The notes below the pieces were generated by a model. It saw nothing but the letters and a program-made list of their open reading frames with translations. It searched no databases and had not been told where the DNA came from. Below, piece by piece: positions 1 to 9,235 of a DNA stretch of 64,000 nucleotides. A program made the position numbers and the translations under genes. Within the stretch, counting starts at the first letter, position 1, and each line of letters opens with the position of its first letter. This DNA comes from Rhodococcus sp. 1168 (lineage in GTDB: Bacteria; Actinomycetota; Actinomycetes; Mycobacteriales; Mycobacteriaceae), in the NCBI RefSeq assembly GCF_002091955.1, contig NZ_MKKY01000084.1, forward strand, positions 124,001-188,000, given 5' to 3'.

Positions 1-2
1 TC

Positions 3-230
3 ACTCTTCGTGATCTCGAAGCCAGAGGCCACCTCGTACGCACGGAGGACCCGTTCGACCGACGTCGACGCGTCGTAGCCCTCACCGACTCCGGGCGTGA
101 GCTCGCGCGGATAGCGAACGACGTCCTTCGAACGCCGCCTGCGGCCTTGTCCGCTCTGAACGAGGCAGACCTCGCTACCTTGGCGCGGATTCTGTCTTCG
201 CTGGTCGACGACTCGGCCGCGTCTGCATAG
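3..230 (+). CDS. MarR-family transcriptional regulator, 3' part only
   Basis: The reading frame enters from the left edge and ends at TAG 228-230, giving about 75 residues. The start resembles the winged-helix wing of MarR proteins (LEARGHLVRTEDPFDRRRR), followed by VALTDSGRELA and a C-terminal dimerisation helix. MarR proteins are small dimeric DNA-binding repressors, often ligand-responsive. The helix-turn-helix and N-terminus lie outside the window, so the ligand and target are unknown. It converges on the BrkB gene, with only 15 bases between the two stops. Confidence 0.7.
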   Translation, partial: TLRDLEARGHLVRTEDPFDRRRRVVALTDSGRELARIANDVLRTPPAALSALNEADLATLARILSSLVDDSAASA

Positions 231-245
231 GCTCACACGCCGGCG

Positions 246-1259
246 TCAGTCTTCGTACGTGACGACGATGTCCTGAAACCCCTTGTTCCGCTGCGCTTCT
301 GCTTGGCCGGTGTAGGACTTCTTGTCCCCCTCGGTGAGTTCGACGTTGTCGGTGAACGGCGTCAGCAGCGCACGAGGATGCAGTCGGTCGACTCGAACGG
401 CATTGATCTCTATACAGAGAACGATGAGTATCGAAGCGACATAGAGGAATCCGAGCAGACCGAGGACGATTGCGAAGACGCCGTTGCTGGTGCTGGCATT
501 GCCCACCACATATCGGATGTAAATCCCTCCGAACGCTTGCAATACCTGCCAGATCACTGCGGCGATCATTGCCCCCGGCAGTACGTCCCGGAGGGTAAGC
601 GGACGTGGAGTTCCGATTCTGAACGCTGCGGAGAAGACTGCGGCGTTGACTACAACGGCCCCGATCAGGGCCAGCGTGCCCCCTGCAAACCCGAAAACGC
701 CAGAGGATGCGACGGCATTGAGAACTGTGAGCCCGATGATGGCGGTACCGACAGTGCTGAGCAGCAGAAGACCTCGCAGGCGTGCTCGCAGCGGGTCGGG
801 CTGCTCGTTGCGTGGAACGGACCACGCTGTGTTCATTGCGTACTGCGCGGCGAGCGAGATACCGAGCCCGCCGTAGAGCGAGCCGACTATGCCGATCACA
901 ATCGCCGTCACACCGCCGCTGAGACGATCCGGTTCACCTAGTTGATCTCCGATGACGGGTATCTGGCTCATCGCCGAGTCGAGAATGGTGGCCTGCAGGT
1001 CCGGATTACCGGCAAGCACGATGCCCAGCAGCGTGGTGAACAAGAGCAACAGCGGAAACAGCGACAAGAACGCGTAGTACGCGATCAGGGCAGCGAGGTA
1101 TCCGCCGCGGTCGTCGAGGAATTTGTACACCACGGCCAGCGGGAATCCCGCCGATGGATGCCTTCTTTGAAACTCGTCCAGTCGCGCCAGCATCATCGGT
1201 CGAATCCAGCCATGCTTGTCACACTCCTTCGCCGCGCCACTCGCGACCGGATCGCACAT
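246..1259 (-). CDS. YihY/BrkB-family inner membrane protein
   Basis: A polytopic protein of 337 residues with a short cytoplasmic N-terminus, then YKFLDDRGGYLAALIAYYAFLS, the usual opening of the YihY/BrkB family, and about six hydrophobic segments. The C-terminal tail after about residue 290 is charged and probably cytoplasmic. The molecular role of the family is not settled; names such as RNase BN are historical errors. Family alignment suggests translation may start at one of two consecutive Met codons near 1193-1196, which would drop 21-22 residues. It lies 50 bases downstream of the response regulator on the same strand and may be co-transcribed with it. Confidence 0.8.
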   Translation of the reverse strand: MCDPVASGAAKECDKHGWIRPMMLARLDEFQRRHPSAGFPLAVVYKFLDDRGGYLAALIAYYAFLSLFPLLLLFTTLLGIVLAGNPDLQATILDSAMSQIPVIGDQLGEPDRLSGGVTAIVIGIVGSLYGGLGISLAAQYAMNTAWSVPRNEQPDPLRARLRGLLLLSTVGTAIIGLTVLNAVASSGVFGFAGGTLALIGAVVVNAAVFSAAFRIGTPRPLTLRDVLPGAMIAAVIWQVLQAFGGIYIRYVVGNASTSNGVFAIVLGLLGFLYVASILIVLCIEINAVRVDRLHPRALLTPFTDNVELTEGDKKSYTGQAEAQRNKGFQDIVVTYED

Positions 1260-1309
1260 ACCCGCTGCTCACCCATCCGACACCGCCCGCTGGTCCAACT
1301 CTGAAGGAA

Positions 1310-1948
1310 CTAAGCGCGCAGGTAGGCCAGTACTGCCAACACCCGACGATGTCCGCTGTCCGCAGCGGAAAACCCCAACTTGCCGAAAATGTTGCCGATA
1401 TGTTTGCTGACGGCGGTATCGCTGACGAACAGGCGCGCAGCGATAGTGCCGTTGTCCAATCCTTCTGCCATGAGGCCCAGGACTTCACGTTCGCGTGCAG
1501 TCAGAGTGCGGATGGGGTCGTCGACCGCTCGTCGGCTCAGCAATTGCGAGATCACTTCGGGATCCATGACAGTCCCGCCGCCTGCCACTCGCCGTACCGC
1601 ATCGGTGAACTCGGCGACCTTCCCGACACGTTCCTTCAGCAAATAGCCGAGTGCATAGGCACCATCGGCCATCAGTCGACTGGCATAGCGGTCCTCGACG
1701 TAGGCGGACAGAACGACGATCGGAAACCCCGGTCGGCGCGATCGAGCCTCCGCAGCCGCTTTCAAGCCTTCGTTGGTGAACGTCGGTGGCATCCGAACGT
1801 CGACGATGGCCACGTCGGCATCGTCGATGAAGCCGAGGAGCTCATCTCCGTTGTCCACGGCGGCGATCACCTCGAAACCTTCACTGCGAAGCAGAAGTAC
1901 CAGGCCTTCCCGGAGCAGGGCATCATCCTCGGCAATCACAACCCGCAC
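1310..1948 (-). CDS. NarL/LuxR-family response regulator
   Basis: A two-domain regulator of 212 residues. The receiver domain opens with VVIAEDDALLREGL (acidic pocket D8/D9) and has the phosphoacceptor Asp50 in AIVDVRMPP. The C-terminal LuxR-type helix-turn-helix begins at LTAREREVLGLMAEG and contains the recognition-helix region VSDTAVSKHIGNIF. Its start overlaps the end of the upstream histidine kinase gene by 13 bases, so the two are translationally coupled and form a cognate pair. The likely target is the divergent ABC exporter promoter or its own operon; this is inferred from position only. Confidence 0.9.
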   Translation of the reverse strand: MRVVIAEDDALLREGLVLLLRSEGFEVIAAVDNGDELLGFIDDADVAIVDVRMPPTFTNEGLKAAAEARSRRPGFPIVVLSAYVEDRYASRLMADGAYALGYLLKERVGKVAEFTDAVRRVAGGGTVMDPEVISQLLSRRAVDDPIRTLTAREREVLGLMAEGLDNGTIAARLFVSDTAVSKHIGNIFGKLGFSAADSGHRRVLAVLAYLRA

Positions 1949-3165
1949 GGCAGTGCCACCTCGATTCGTGTCGGTCCCCCAGGCGGACTGACCACTTTCA
2001 TTTCTCCCTCGAATGCTTGGACTCGACGACGCATTCCCGCCAACCCGCCTCCCGGACGTTCCATCGCGTCACCACCGCCATCGTCGACGACCTCGAGGGT
2101 CAACTGCTCTGCTGCTCGCTCGACGGAGATGGATATCTGTTTGGCTCCGCTGTGCTTGGCCGAATTGGTCAAGCTTTCGGCGACCACGAAATACGCTGCA
2201 GATTCGACAGCGGCAGGCACACGTCCCACAGCGCCTAGTCGCAGCTCACACGGGATCGCGCTACGCCCGGCAAGCGCCGACAACGCACCTTCCAGTCCCA
2301 AATCATCAAGTATGGGCGGATAGATGTCATGGACGATGGTCCGCAGACCGGACAGGGCGTCGTTGGCGGCGTCCTGTGCTCGCCGCAACTGCGGAAGCGC
2401 AGACTCCGGATCATTTGTCAAGGACCTCTCGGCGATCCCGAGCATCATCACGACCGCGACGAGTCGGTTCTGCGCTCCGTCGTGCAGATCGCGTTCGATG
2501 CGACGCAGTTCTGCCGCATGCGCATCGAGTGCCGCTGCGCGGCTTGCCGATACGGCGGTCAATCGTTCTGCGAGTCGAGATGCACGGGTGGGTGCCAGTA
2601 GGTTGCGCAGAAACTCCGCCAGCCATCTGGCACCCAGCGGTATCAGCCACCATGCAAGCAGCCCGAAGCCCACCGCCACCAATGGCATCGCAGCAGCCCG
2701 GGCCCAGGACGTGACCGGAAAAGGGCTGCCCACCGGCTCGTCCGCGGGAAGCGCCCACCAATATGCAGGCACGAGCAAAGAATTGATCGTAGCGAGCGGC
2801 AACACCACCGTGAACAGCCCAACGAAGGATCCGACGATTGCGTGCGCGGCGAGCCACACAACTTCACGTCTGGTCGAGGGAGCCCAGAGGAGGTGCTGTA
2901 ACTCGCGCAACGTGGGGTCCGGGGGTATTGCGGCATATCGTGAATCGATATCGACACCGCTGAAGCGAGCCACTCGTCTGCGGCCACGATCTGCCCACCC
3001 CTGTAGTCCTCGGACGAGCCGAGGTACGGCGGCCCACCCACCCGCCAACAGCAGCAGGGGCACGCAGATGAGACCGAGGATGACGAGCATCAGAGATACG
3101 GCACCAGCGCCGCCTTCGACGGCGGCGAAACGGGCCGCGCGTAGCCATCGACGGGACTTGTCCAT
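1936..3165 (-). CDS. NarL-type sensor histidine kinase with membrane sensor domain
   Basis: Hydrophobic segments in the first half correspond to the putative sensor domain common in actinobacterial NarL-type kinases. The HisKA_3 dimerisation motif follows (RIERDLHDGAQNRLVAV, phosphoacceptor His in DLHDGAQ). A short GHKL ATPase domain comes last, with VVDDGGGDAMERPGGGLAGM as the nucleotide lid and G-boxes. I chose the ATG at 3165 (MDKSRRW); in-frame starts at 3177 and 3192 would add 4 or 9 residues. It is encoded divergently from a MacB-type ABC transporter, an arrangement typical of antibiotic- or cell-envelope-stress modules. Confidence 0.88.
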   Translation of the reverse strand: MDKSRRWLRAARFAAVEGGAGAVSLMLVILGLICVPLLLLAGGWAAVPRLVRGLQGWADRGRRRVARFSGVDIDSRYAAIPPDPTLRELQHLLWAPSTRREVVWLAAHAIVGSFVGLFTVVLPLATINSLLVPAYWWALPADEPVGSPFPVTSWARAAAMPLVAVGFGLLAWWLIPLGARWLAEFLRNLLAPTRASRLAERLTAVSASRAAALDAHAAELRRIERDLHDGAQNRLVAVVMMLGIAERSLTNDPESALPQLRRAQDAANDALSGLRTIVHDIYPPILDDLGLEGALSALAGRSAIPCELRLGAVGRVPAAVESAAYFVVAESLTNSAKHSGAKQISISVERAAEQLTLEVVDDGGGDAMERPGGGLAGMRRRVQAFEGEMKVVSPPGGPTRIEVALPCGL

Positions 3166-3275
3166 GGCCTTCAGCATGCCGTACAGCGTCACCTACTGCG
3201 GTACAGCCAGCTATACCTTTTCTTCGGTACTCAGGCACCTGGTTGTGCACTCGCCGTCTCGCTAGCGTATTTTCT

Positions 3276-4040
3276 GTGATTCCAACTACCGCAGCACCGT
3301 CGACAACTCTGTCCCACAACACTATTCGAATCGAGAATCTGGTCAAGACCTATGGCCGGGGTTCGGCCGCCACGACAGCACTACGCGGAGTGAGCCTCGC
3401 GCTCCCCCGTGGCTCCTTCACTGCGATCATGGGCCCCTCCGGATCCGGAAAAAGCACCTTTCTCCAGTGCGCCGCCGGCCTGGATTCACCAACTGAAGGT
3501 GCAGTGCACATAGGCTCCACCGACATCTCCACATTGAAGCCGGCACAGTTGAGCGAATTTCGGCGCGACAAGATCGGATTCGTCTTCCAGTCCTACAACC
3601 TCCTCTCGGCCTTGACCGTGGAGCAGAACATCACCCTTCCGTTCCTCTTGGCCGGGAAGAAATCCGATCGAACGGTTGTCGACCACGTACTCGATGCAGT
3701 CGGCCTCAATGGTTTTCAGCAACGGCGCCCCGCAGAACTATCAGGCGGGCAACAGCAACGCGTCGCGATCGCGCGCGCATTGGTAACGAGCCCGGACGTA
3801 CTGTTCGCCGACGAGCCGACAGGAGCGCTCGACTCACGTACGGGACGTCTCGTACTCGAGTTGCTGCGTCGGTCCGCGAAAGACCTCGATCAGACCATCG
3901 TGATGGTCACTCACGATCCGCTCGCAGCATCGTTCGCCGACGTCGTCGTCTTCCTCGCCGACGGTCGGTTCGTCGCGCACGAGAAGGCGCCGAACGTTCA
4001 GCAGATCGCCGACCGCATGACCGCACTCGGGGAGTGGTGA
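3276..4040 (+). CDS. ABC transporter ATP-binding protein, MacB/LolD class
   Basis: A standard nucleotide-binding subunit of about 254 residues. It has Walker [10 protein letters not shown], the Q-loop in [18 protein letters not shown], signature [15 protein letters not shown], Walker [14 protein letters not shown] and an H-loop in [14 protein letters not shown] prefer the GTG at 3276 because family similarity begins soon after it; an upstream TTG at 3243 is in frame but unlikely. The permease gene starts within 3 bases of the stop, so the two form one exporter. It drives a type VII (mechanotransmission) ABC system that acts on lipoproteins, peptides or membrane-active drugs. Confidence 0.92.
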   Translation: MIPTTAAPSTTLSHNTIRIENLVKTYGRGSAATTALRGVSLALPRGSFTAIMGPSGSGKSTFLQCAAGLDSPTEGAVHIGSTDISTLKPAQLSEFRRDKIGFVFQSYNLLSALTVEQNITLPFLLAGKKSDRTVVDHVLDAVGLNGFQQRRPAELSGGQQQRVAIARALVTSPDVLFADEPTGALDSRTGRLVLELLRRSAKDLDQTIVMVTHDPLAASFADVVVFLADGRFVAHEKAPNVQQIADRMTALGEW

Positions 4041-4042
4041 CC

Positions 4043-6526
4043 ATGTGGCCTTTGGTCCGAGCGGACATCCGATGCCACCGCGCCAGCCTGGCAGGCGTTT
4101 TCGTCACCTTGATGGTCTCGACGATTCTGGTCACCGGCCTCACCGTGCTGATCGAGTCCGGCCTTCGAGGCGGAATCGACCCAGAACGCTATACCGGGGC
4201 CGACGTAGTGGTCACCGGTTCGCAATCACTCGATGTTCCCCAGGACATGGACCCCATCTATGCCGAGCGTGCGCCGCTTCCACCGGCCGTCGCAAAATCG
4301 TTGCTCGAGTTGCCAGGCGTCGCCGATGTCATCGAGGACCGGACCGCGCCGCTGTCGTGGGACGGAACAATCGTCGAAGCCCACGATTGGCGGTCTGCCG
4401 CTATGACTCCATACCGACTCACCAGCGGACACGAACCAGGTGCTCCTGACGAGGTCGTCGTCGACGGCAGCCGCGCGGTGGAGCTGGGAGAGGCCATTTC
4501 CCTCACCTACGGCGGGATTCCCACCACGTACACCGTCGTAGGTATCGCCCGGACGGACGGGCCGCTTCCCAGCAGGGCCGAGCACGTGTTCGTTTCCGAA
4601 GCACACCTGACCGCATTGAACCCGGACTCGAAGCCAGTAGTCGGTGTTGTTGCGACACCAGGATCAAATCCACAAGTGTTGCGGGAGAGCATAGATCGCA
4701 ACATATCCGGAGTGGACACCTTTGTCGGACGCGCGCGGGGGGACGCTGAATTTCTCGACGCAGGTAGCGCAAGGTCGCAGCTCTCGGTCATCGGCAGCTC
4801 GCTTGCGGGGACTGCCCTACTCATCGCCATGTTCGTCGTCGCGAGCACCCTGGCACTGTCGATCGCCGGACGTCGCCGTGACTTTGCGTTGTTGCGGGCA
4901 GTAGGCGCCACACCGCGCCAGATCCACACGATGGTCGGCCGTGAAGTCGTGGCAATCGGAGTCCTTGCGGCAATGATCGGAGTGGTTCCCGGTTATCTGA
5001 CGGCAGGGCTGTTGGGCTCGCTCTTCGTTCGAGCCGGAGCCCTGCCTGATGACTTCGCGTTGGCCTATGGACCGCTACCGGCTCTGTTCGCGGTGTCGAC
5101 AGCACTCGTCACCGCACGCACCGCAGCCTATGTCGCCGCGCGTCGACCTGCCCGTCTCGCACCGACCGATGCGTTGCGCGAAGCGTCGACGACACCCGCT
5201 CGAATCGGCCCTCGGCGGTACGGCATCGGTGCCGTCTTCGGTATCGCTGGACTCGCAGTCGCGCTGCTTCCAATCTTCGTCTCGGGAGAGCAGGGGATCG
5301 CTGGTGCCGCTGGTTCGGCGATCATGTTGATGGTTGCGGTCGGTCTTCTCGGACCCGCTCTGGTTGGCGGAGCGGTCGCCCTGTTGTCTCGCTCAGTCGG
5401 CTCGGCGCATTCTTTCGCGGTCGTTTTGGCGTTGATCAACTCGGGCTCCAACACCCGCCGGCTCGCATCTGCCATTACGCCACTGGCCCTGGCGGTCGCA
5501 ATCGGATCGGTCCAACTCTTCGTCAACAGTACGGTCGCAACAGAGGCGGAACGTCAAGCTGTGGACGGCGTGACGGCAGATCTGATCGTCAGCGCACCAG
5601 CGGGAGTCTCTCCAATGGCCGTCGAACAGGTTGCGGCGCTGAACGGTGTCCGGTCGGTGAACCCCGTGACCCGGTCTCAGGCGTATCTGACGTACCTCGA
5701 AGCGGGCGATCCAGTTACCACCATGTACTCACTACAGGGGGTAGATCCCGCGGCAGTGGTATCGACTATGGATCTGGGCCGAGTCGATGGCGATCTCGGC
5801 AGACTCGCAGGTACCGACACCGTGGCACTGAGCACGGCCGCAGCGTCCGCAGTCGGTGCCGACCTCGGTTCACACATCGAGGTGAGATTGGGAGACGGAT
5901 TCTCGATCCCTGCAACGGTCGTCGCACTGTACGAGCACGGTTTGGGCCTGGGCGAGATCACGATCGACGGTGGCGTGGTTCGGAACCACACCACCTTCGG
6001 GCTCGTCGATTCGCTGCTGCTGGCGGTAGACGAAGGCCACTCGACCGGTGTTACGGCCGCCCTGTCGGTCGGCGGATTCGCGGTCACCGATGCTCGCGAT
6101 CTCGGCGCGGCGGGCGGGCAAGAACGTAGCGCGCAATCGTGGACGAGCCTGATCGCCCTCGCTGTGCTCATGGGCTATCTTGCAGTGGCAGTGGTCAACA
6201 CACTCGTGATGGCCACGAGCGAGCGCAGCCGAGAATTCGCCCTGATGCGTCTCGTCGGGGCGACCAGCAAGCAAATCCGCGCGATGATGCGTATCGAGGC
6301 AACCATCGTCACGGCCGTGGCAGCGGTGATCGGCACGGCAATCGCCCTGCCTGCACTGATGGGAGTTGCCTACGGCATCTCCGGGCAACCCTGGCCTACG
6401 ATCTCGCCCGTCGCCTACGGGGGCATCGTGGCCCTTACCGCAGTACTCGGCTTCGCTGCAACCGTCGGACCGACGCTGGTGATGTTGCGCTCCGACCCGG
6501 CCGACTCCATCGGGACGCGAGACTGA
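4043..6526 (+). CDS. FtsX-like ABC permease, full-length double-domain type
   Basis: About 827 residues with an N-terminal membrane helix, a large extracytoplasmic region and an FtsX domain (GRRRDFALLRAVGATPRQIHTM). A second half repeats the layout and ends with a second FtsX domain (SERSREFALMRLVGATSKQIRAM) and terminal helices. This duplicated architecture is normal for actinobacterial permeases that pair with one ATPase gene. ATG 4043 follows the ATPase stop closely; GTG codons at 4034 and 4037 are in-frame alternatives. With the divergent two-component system it looks like a regulated export or resistance module; the substrate cannot be read from sequence. Confidence 0.9.
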   Translation: MWPLVRADIRCHRASLAGVFVTLMVSTILVTGLTVLIESGLRGGIDPERYTGADVVVTGSQSLDVPQDMDPIYAERAPLPPAVAKSLLELPGVADVIEDRTAPLSWDGTIVEAHDWRSAAMTPYRLTSGHEPGAPDEVVVDGSRAVELGEAISLTYGGIPTTYTVVGIARTDGPLPSRAEHVFVSEAHLTALNPDSKPVVGVVATPGSNPQVLRESIDRNISGVDTFVGRARGDAEFLDAGSARSQLSVIGSSLAGTALLIAMFVVASTLALSIAGRRRDFALLRAVGATPRQIHTMVGREVVAIGVLAAMIGVVPGYLTAGLLGSLFVRAGALPDDFALAYGPLPALFAVSTALVTARTAAYVAARRPARLAPTDALREASTTPARIGPRRYGIGAVFGIAGLAVALLPIFVSGEQGIAGAAGSAIMLMVAVGLLGPALVGGAVALLSRSVGSAHSFAVVLALINSGSNTRRLASAITPLALAVAIGSVQLFVNSTVATEAERQAVDGVTADLIVSAPAGVSPMAVEQVAALNGVRSVNPVTRSQAYLTYLEAGDPVTTMYSLQGVDPAAVVSTMDLGRVDGDLGRLAGTDTVALSTAAASAVGADLGSHIEVRLGDGFSIPATVVALYEHGLGLGEITIDGGVVRNHTTFGLVDSLLLAVDEGHSTGVTAALSVGGFAVTDARDLGAAGGQERSAQSWTSLIALAVLMGYLAVAVVNTLVMATSERSREFALMRLVGATSKQIRAMMRIEATIVTAVAAVIGTAIALPALMGVAYGISGQPWPTISPVAYGGIVALTAVLGFAATVGPTLVMLRSDPADSIGTRD

Positions 6527-6643
6527 CCCGCGCTCCGCGGCATTCGATGGCCTGAAGATATTCGAACTAGTGGGTTCGTTGTGCACCTCGGTGGTGGTGG
6601 AGGTACCGAGATGAGATCAGGGGCCTGTGCCATCATCGAGGGC

Positions 6644-6967
6644 ATGACAGCAGCGGGCGACGACCCTGCAGCCCCGGAGGCAAGCAGCGGCCACGAGTAC
6701 ACCGAGGACGGACACTTTCTCGTGATCAACGGCCGACGATGGCGAGCCACCGATCCGCTGATTCCCGAGGACCGCAACGCCGAACTACGGTCCATTCTCA
6801 TGGCCTGGCGACGCGACGTTCGCTCCACCGGGGGTGCCGCCGCCTCCCGAGCTGGGGTACAGGCCGCGAAAGCTGCGCTGGGAGAACGTGGCACACCGTG
6901 GTGGGAGCAGTCGGAATCCGAGCGGCGGGCCAGGTGGGAGAAGGACGTCCCGCGACCCGGGGCGTGA
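6644..6967 (+). CDS. Small conserved actinobacterial protein of unknown function
   Basis: A soluble, charged protein of about 107 residues from ATG 6644. It has a short acidic N-terminus, the motif DGHFLVINGRRWRATDP, then a helical stretch rich in Arg and Ala and a C-terminus rich in Trp, Glu and Arg (WWEQSESERRARWEKDV). I recall similar short proteins in Rhodococcus and relatives, sometimes mislabelled as biopolymer transporters, but I cannot assign a function. An in-frame upstream start at 6581 would add a glycine-rich leader with no support. It stands between the permease and the F420-type oxidoreductase with no obvious operon partner. Confidence 0.6.
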   Translation: MTAAGDDPAAPEASSGHEYTEDGHFLVINGRRWRATDPLIPEDRNAELRSILMAWRRDVRSTGGAAASRAGVQAAKAALGERGTPWWEQSESERRARWEKDVPRPGA

Positions 6968-7034
6968 CCGGCCGGCCGTAAGGTCGCCAGGGAAAGCATC
7001 GCGTGGCACGAGCATCTGGAGCACCTGAATCGAC

Positions 7035-8039
7035 ATGGAACTGGTTTCGTCACTACCCGCCGATACCCCGCTACACCAGGTTGCCGAACGCGTCAGGCGC
7101 ATCGAGGATCTCGGTTTCGACACCGTGCACATCTCCGAAACCGTCCGAGATCCGTTCGCGGTAGCTGCTTTGGCCGTCGAGCACAGCTCTACGCTCGTCG
7201 TCCGGACGTCGATGGTGGTGGCGTTCGCTCGCAGCCCGATGGTGACGGCGTTGGCGGCCTGGGATTTGGCGAGCTTCTCCGGTGGCAGGTTCCAATTGGG
7301 GTTGGCGACTCAGGTGCGAGGGAACATCGTCGGGCGGTATTCGATGCCGTGGACGGATCCTGCTGCGCAACTACGTGACTACATCGGTGCTGTTCGAGCG
7401 ATCTTCGTAGCATTCCGCGACTCGACTGCGTTGGATTACCAGGGCACGCACTACACGTTCGATCGCTTGCAACCCTATTTCAACCCGGGTCCGATCGACG
7501 TCCCGTCGCCCGAAATATGGACCGGCGGAGTCAACGCCCGGATGTGCATGCTCGCCGGCGAAGTTGCCGATGGCTTTGTCGTTCACCCCACGTGTTCGCA
7601 CCCGAAAGTGCTGGAAGAGATCACTATTCCGCATCTCGAACGTGCCGGTCGACGGCCTCGCATCATCGCGGTCCCGAAGACGATCACCGGCCGCGACGCG
7701 GCTACGGTCGCATCGGACCGGGAGCCTGTGCGTAAAGAACTTGCGTTTTTGTACTCCACCCCGGCGTATCGCGTTGCTCTCGATGCACTCGGATTGTCCG
7801 AGATCGGCGAGAAGCTGACCGCCATGTCCCGCTCGGGCGACTGGGCTGATCTAGCCGGCGTAGTCACCGATCAGGTACTGGACGTGCTGGTCACTCAATG
7901 CACGTACGCCGAGCTTCCTGCCGTGGTCGCAGCGAAGTACGGGAACCTTTGCGACGGGATCGCGTTGGCGGTTCCCGCGGATCGCGCCGATGACGACGAG
8001 TTCCGGGACATGTGCGCGAGGCTACGAGTCCTGAAGTAA
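7035..8039 (+). CDS. F420-dependent LLM-class oxidoreductase
   Basis: The 334-residue protein has the luciferase-like (beta/alpha)8 barrel pattern: MELVSSLPADTPLHQVAERVRRIEDLGFDTV at the N-terminus, then FSGGRFQLGLATQVRGN and PEIWTGGVNARMCMLAGEVADG. This matches the MSMEG_2256-type subgroup (TIGR03617 as I recall it), whose members use coenzyme F420 rather than FMN. Its substrate is unknown. It is a single gene facing the DUF389 gene, with 40 bases between the two stop ends. Confidence 0.8.
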   Translation: MELVSSLPADTPLHQVAERVRRIEDLGFDTVHISETVRDPFAVAALAVEHSSTLVVRTSMVVAFARSPMVTALAAWDLASFSGGRFQLGLATQVRGNIVGRYSMPWTDPAAQLRDYIGAVRAIFVAFRDSTALDYQGTHYTFDRLQPYFNPGPIDVPSPEIWTGGVNARMCMLAGEVADGFVVHPTCSHPKVLEEITIPHLERAGRRPRIIAVPKTITGRDAATVASDREPVRKELAFLYSTPAYRVALDALGLSEIGEKLTAMSRSGDWADLAGVVTDQVLDVLVTQCTYAELPAVVAAKYGNLCDGIALAVPADRADDDEFRDMCARLRVLK

Positions 8040-8079
8040 TTCTCGGCCGATTGCTTTCGAGCCAGCCGACCACGCCAGC

Positions 8080-9045
8080 TCAGCGACTCCGGAAGCGGTC
8101 GATGGCGGCAGCTCGACGAGCGGAGAATCGTGCCCAGACGCTCTGCTGGATCGCCAGAGTAGCCCAGCCTGCCAACGCCATCCCGGCAATGTTCAGCAGC
8201 AATTGAAGAGTGCTGCCCCAAATTTCCGAACCGACCCCGAACGCGATACCGAGCGCGACGTTTCCGGCGGCGGGCACCGTAGTCACCGAGATGAATACCC
8301 CGGACAGCCCGCCCGTCTTTGCCGAGGTGATCGAAAGAACCCCTGCTGCTGCCGCGATGACTGCCACGATGAACGACCATTTGTCCGGGGAGTAGATGAA
8401 AGCGGTGCTCGGTCGGGGTCCTGTGACGTCGTCGATGACCACCCAGCCCACCGAACGAGCGACAAGCACCAAAAGAGTTGTCGTAGCAATCGATAGTACG
8501 AATCCGACCACGAGGGTCCGGCTCGCGCGGGCCAGCAGCGTAGGTCTTTTCCGTACCAGTGCAACACCGAGAGCTGCGATAGCTCCGAACTCCGGACCGA
8601 GAACCATCGCACCGATTATCAGGATCTGCGAGTCGATGACGATCGCAATCGATGCGAGCAGCGTAGCCATGCCCATGAAGCTCAGGTAGGTCCAGTTGAG
8701 TTCGGTGTCTTCGTACGACCGCTGCGCCACATCCGCCCACACCACCGAGTCGGCGCTGCTACCCGGAGTTCGTTTCTCGGCCTCGAACCCCGATCGCGAA
8801 AGCCAGGTGGGAACCGGTTCGATGTGGATGCTGCCATCCTGATGCACTCCGAGAGCGTGTAGTCGTTCGATGATCTCGTTCGCTCCCTCCCGAGCGATAT
8901 CGGCGACAACAAGGTCACCGACAGGTTCGACGGAGGCCGCGCGTGTCACCGCGATACCGCTGACAGCGGGACTGTCGACAAGACATGCGAGCACATCCTG
9001 AGTCAGTATCGATGGCGAGAGGATACGCAGGTGCAGCATGCCCAT
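8080..9045 (-). CDS. DUF389-domain membrane protein
   Basis: From ATG 9045 (or 9039) the product begins MGMLHLRILSPSILT, followed by a soluble ferredoxin-like N-terminal domain of about 130 residues. Several membrane helices then form the DUF389 core (NWTYLSFMGMATLLASIAIVIDS, GAMVLGPEFGAIAALGVAL). The molecular function of the family is unknown. The longer in-frame extension back to 9219 would read through a 38-bp palindrome and is not credible as coding. The upstream region shared with the divergent 9236 gene carries that palindrome, so a common regulator is likely. Confidence 0.8.
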   Translation of the reverse strand: MGMLHLRILSPSILTQDVLACLVDSPAVSGIAVTRAASVEPVGDLVVADIAREGANEIIERLHALGVHQDGSIHIEPVPTWLSRSGFEAEKRTPGSSADSVVWADVAQRSYEDTELNWTYLSFMGMATLLASIAIVIDSQILIIGAMVLGPEFGAIAALGVALVRKRPTLLARASRTLVVGFVLSIATTTLLVLVARSVGWVVIDDVTGPRPSTAFIYSPDKWSFIVAVIAAAAGVLSITSAKTGGLSGVFISVTTVPAAGNVALGIAFGVGSEIWGSTLQLLLNIAGMALAGWATLAIQQSVWARFSARRAAAIDRFRSR

Positions 9046-9144
9046 ATTCTGCGCACAGCCTGTACGGACCCAAGCATCGACTCCCCCTCGATTCGGCCGC
9101 CGGCAACACTCCTCGGGGTAGACGCTTTCGCTTGCTCGCGGGCT

Positions 9145-9182
9145 AATATTCTTACTTGCATTAATATGCAAGTAAGAATATT
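9145..9182. promoter_or_regulatory. Perfect 38-bp AT-rich palindrome, candidate operator
   Basis: Two 17-base arms, AATATTCTTACTTGCAT at 9145-9161 and its exact reverse complement at 9166-9182, flank the spacer TAAT. It sits in the divergent promoter region, 100 bases from the DUF389 start and 53 bases before the 9236 start. Such a long, perfect, AT-rich dyad in GC-rich DNA suggests a high-affinity operator for a dimeric or double-dimeric regulator. As RNA it would form a strong hairpin on either strand, but there is no T-run beyond the stem, so an intrinsic terminator is less likely. Confidence 0.7.
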
Positions 9183-9235
9183 GTGAATCTGCGTAGTTCA
9201 CTAGTACGACACTCAACAATCAGTGGAGGTCCGCG

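Noticed and set aside
175-825. Long minus-strand reading frame across the MarR end and the BrkB gene
   Set aside because: Arg/Ser-rich composition with no domain; it is the shadow of the BrkB gene in another frame.
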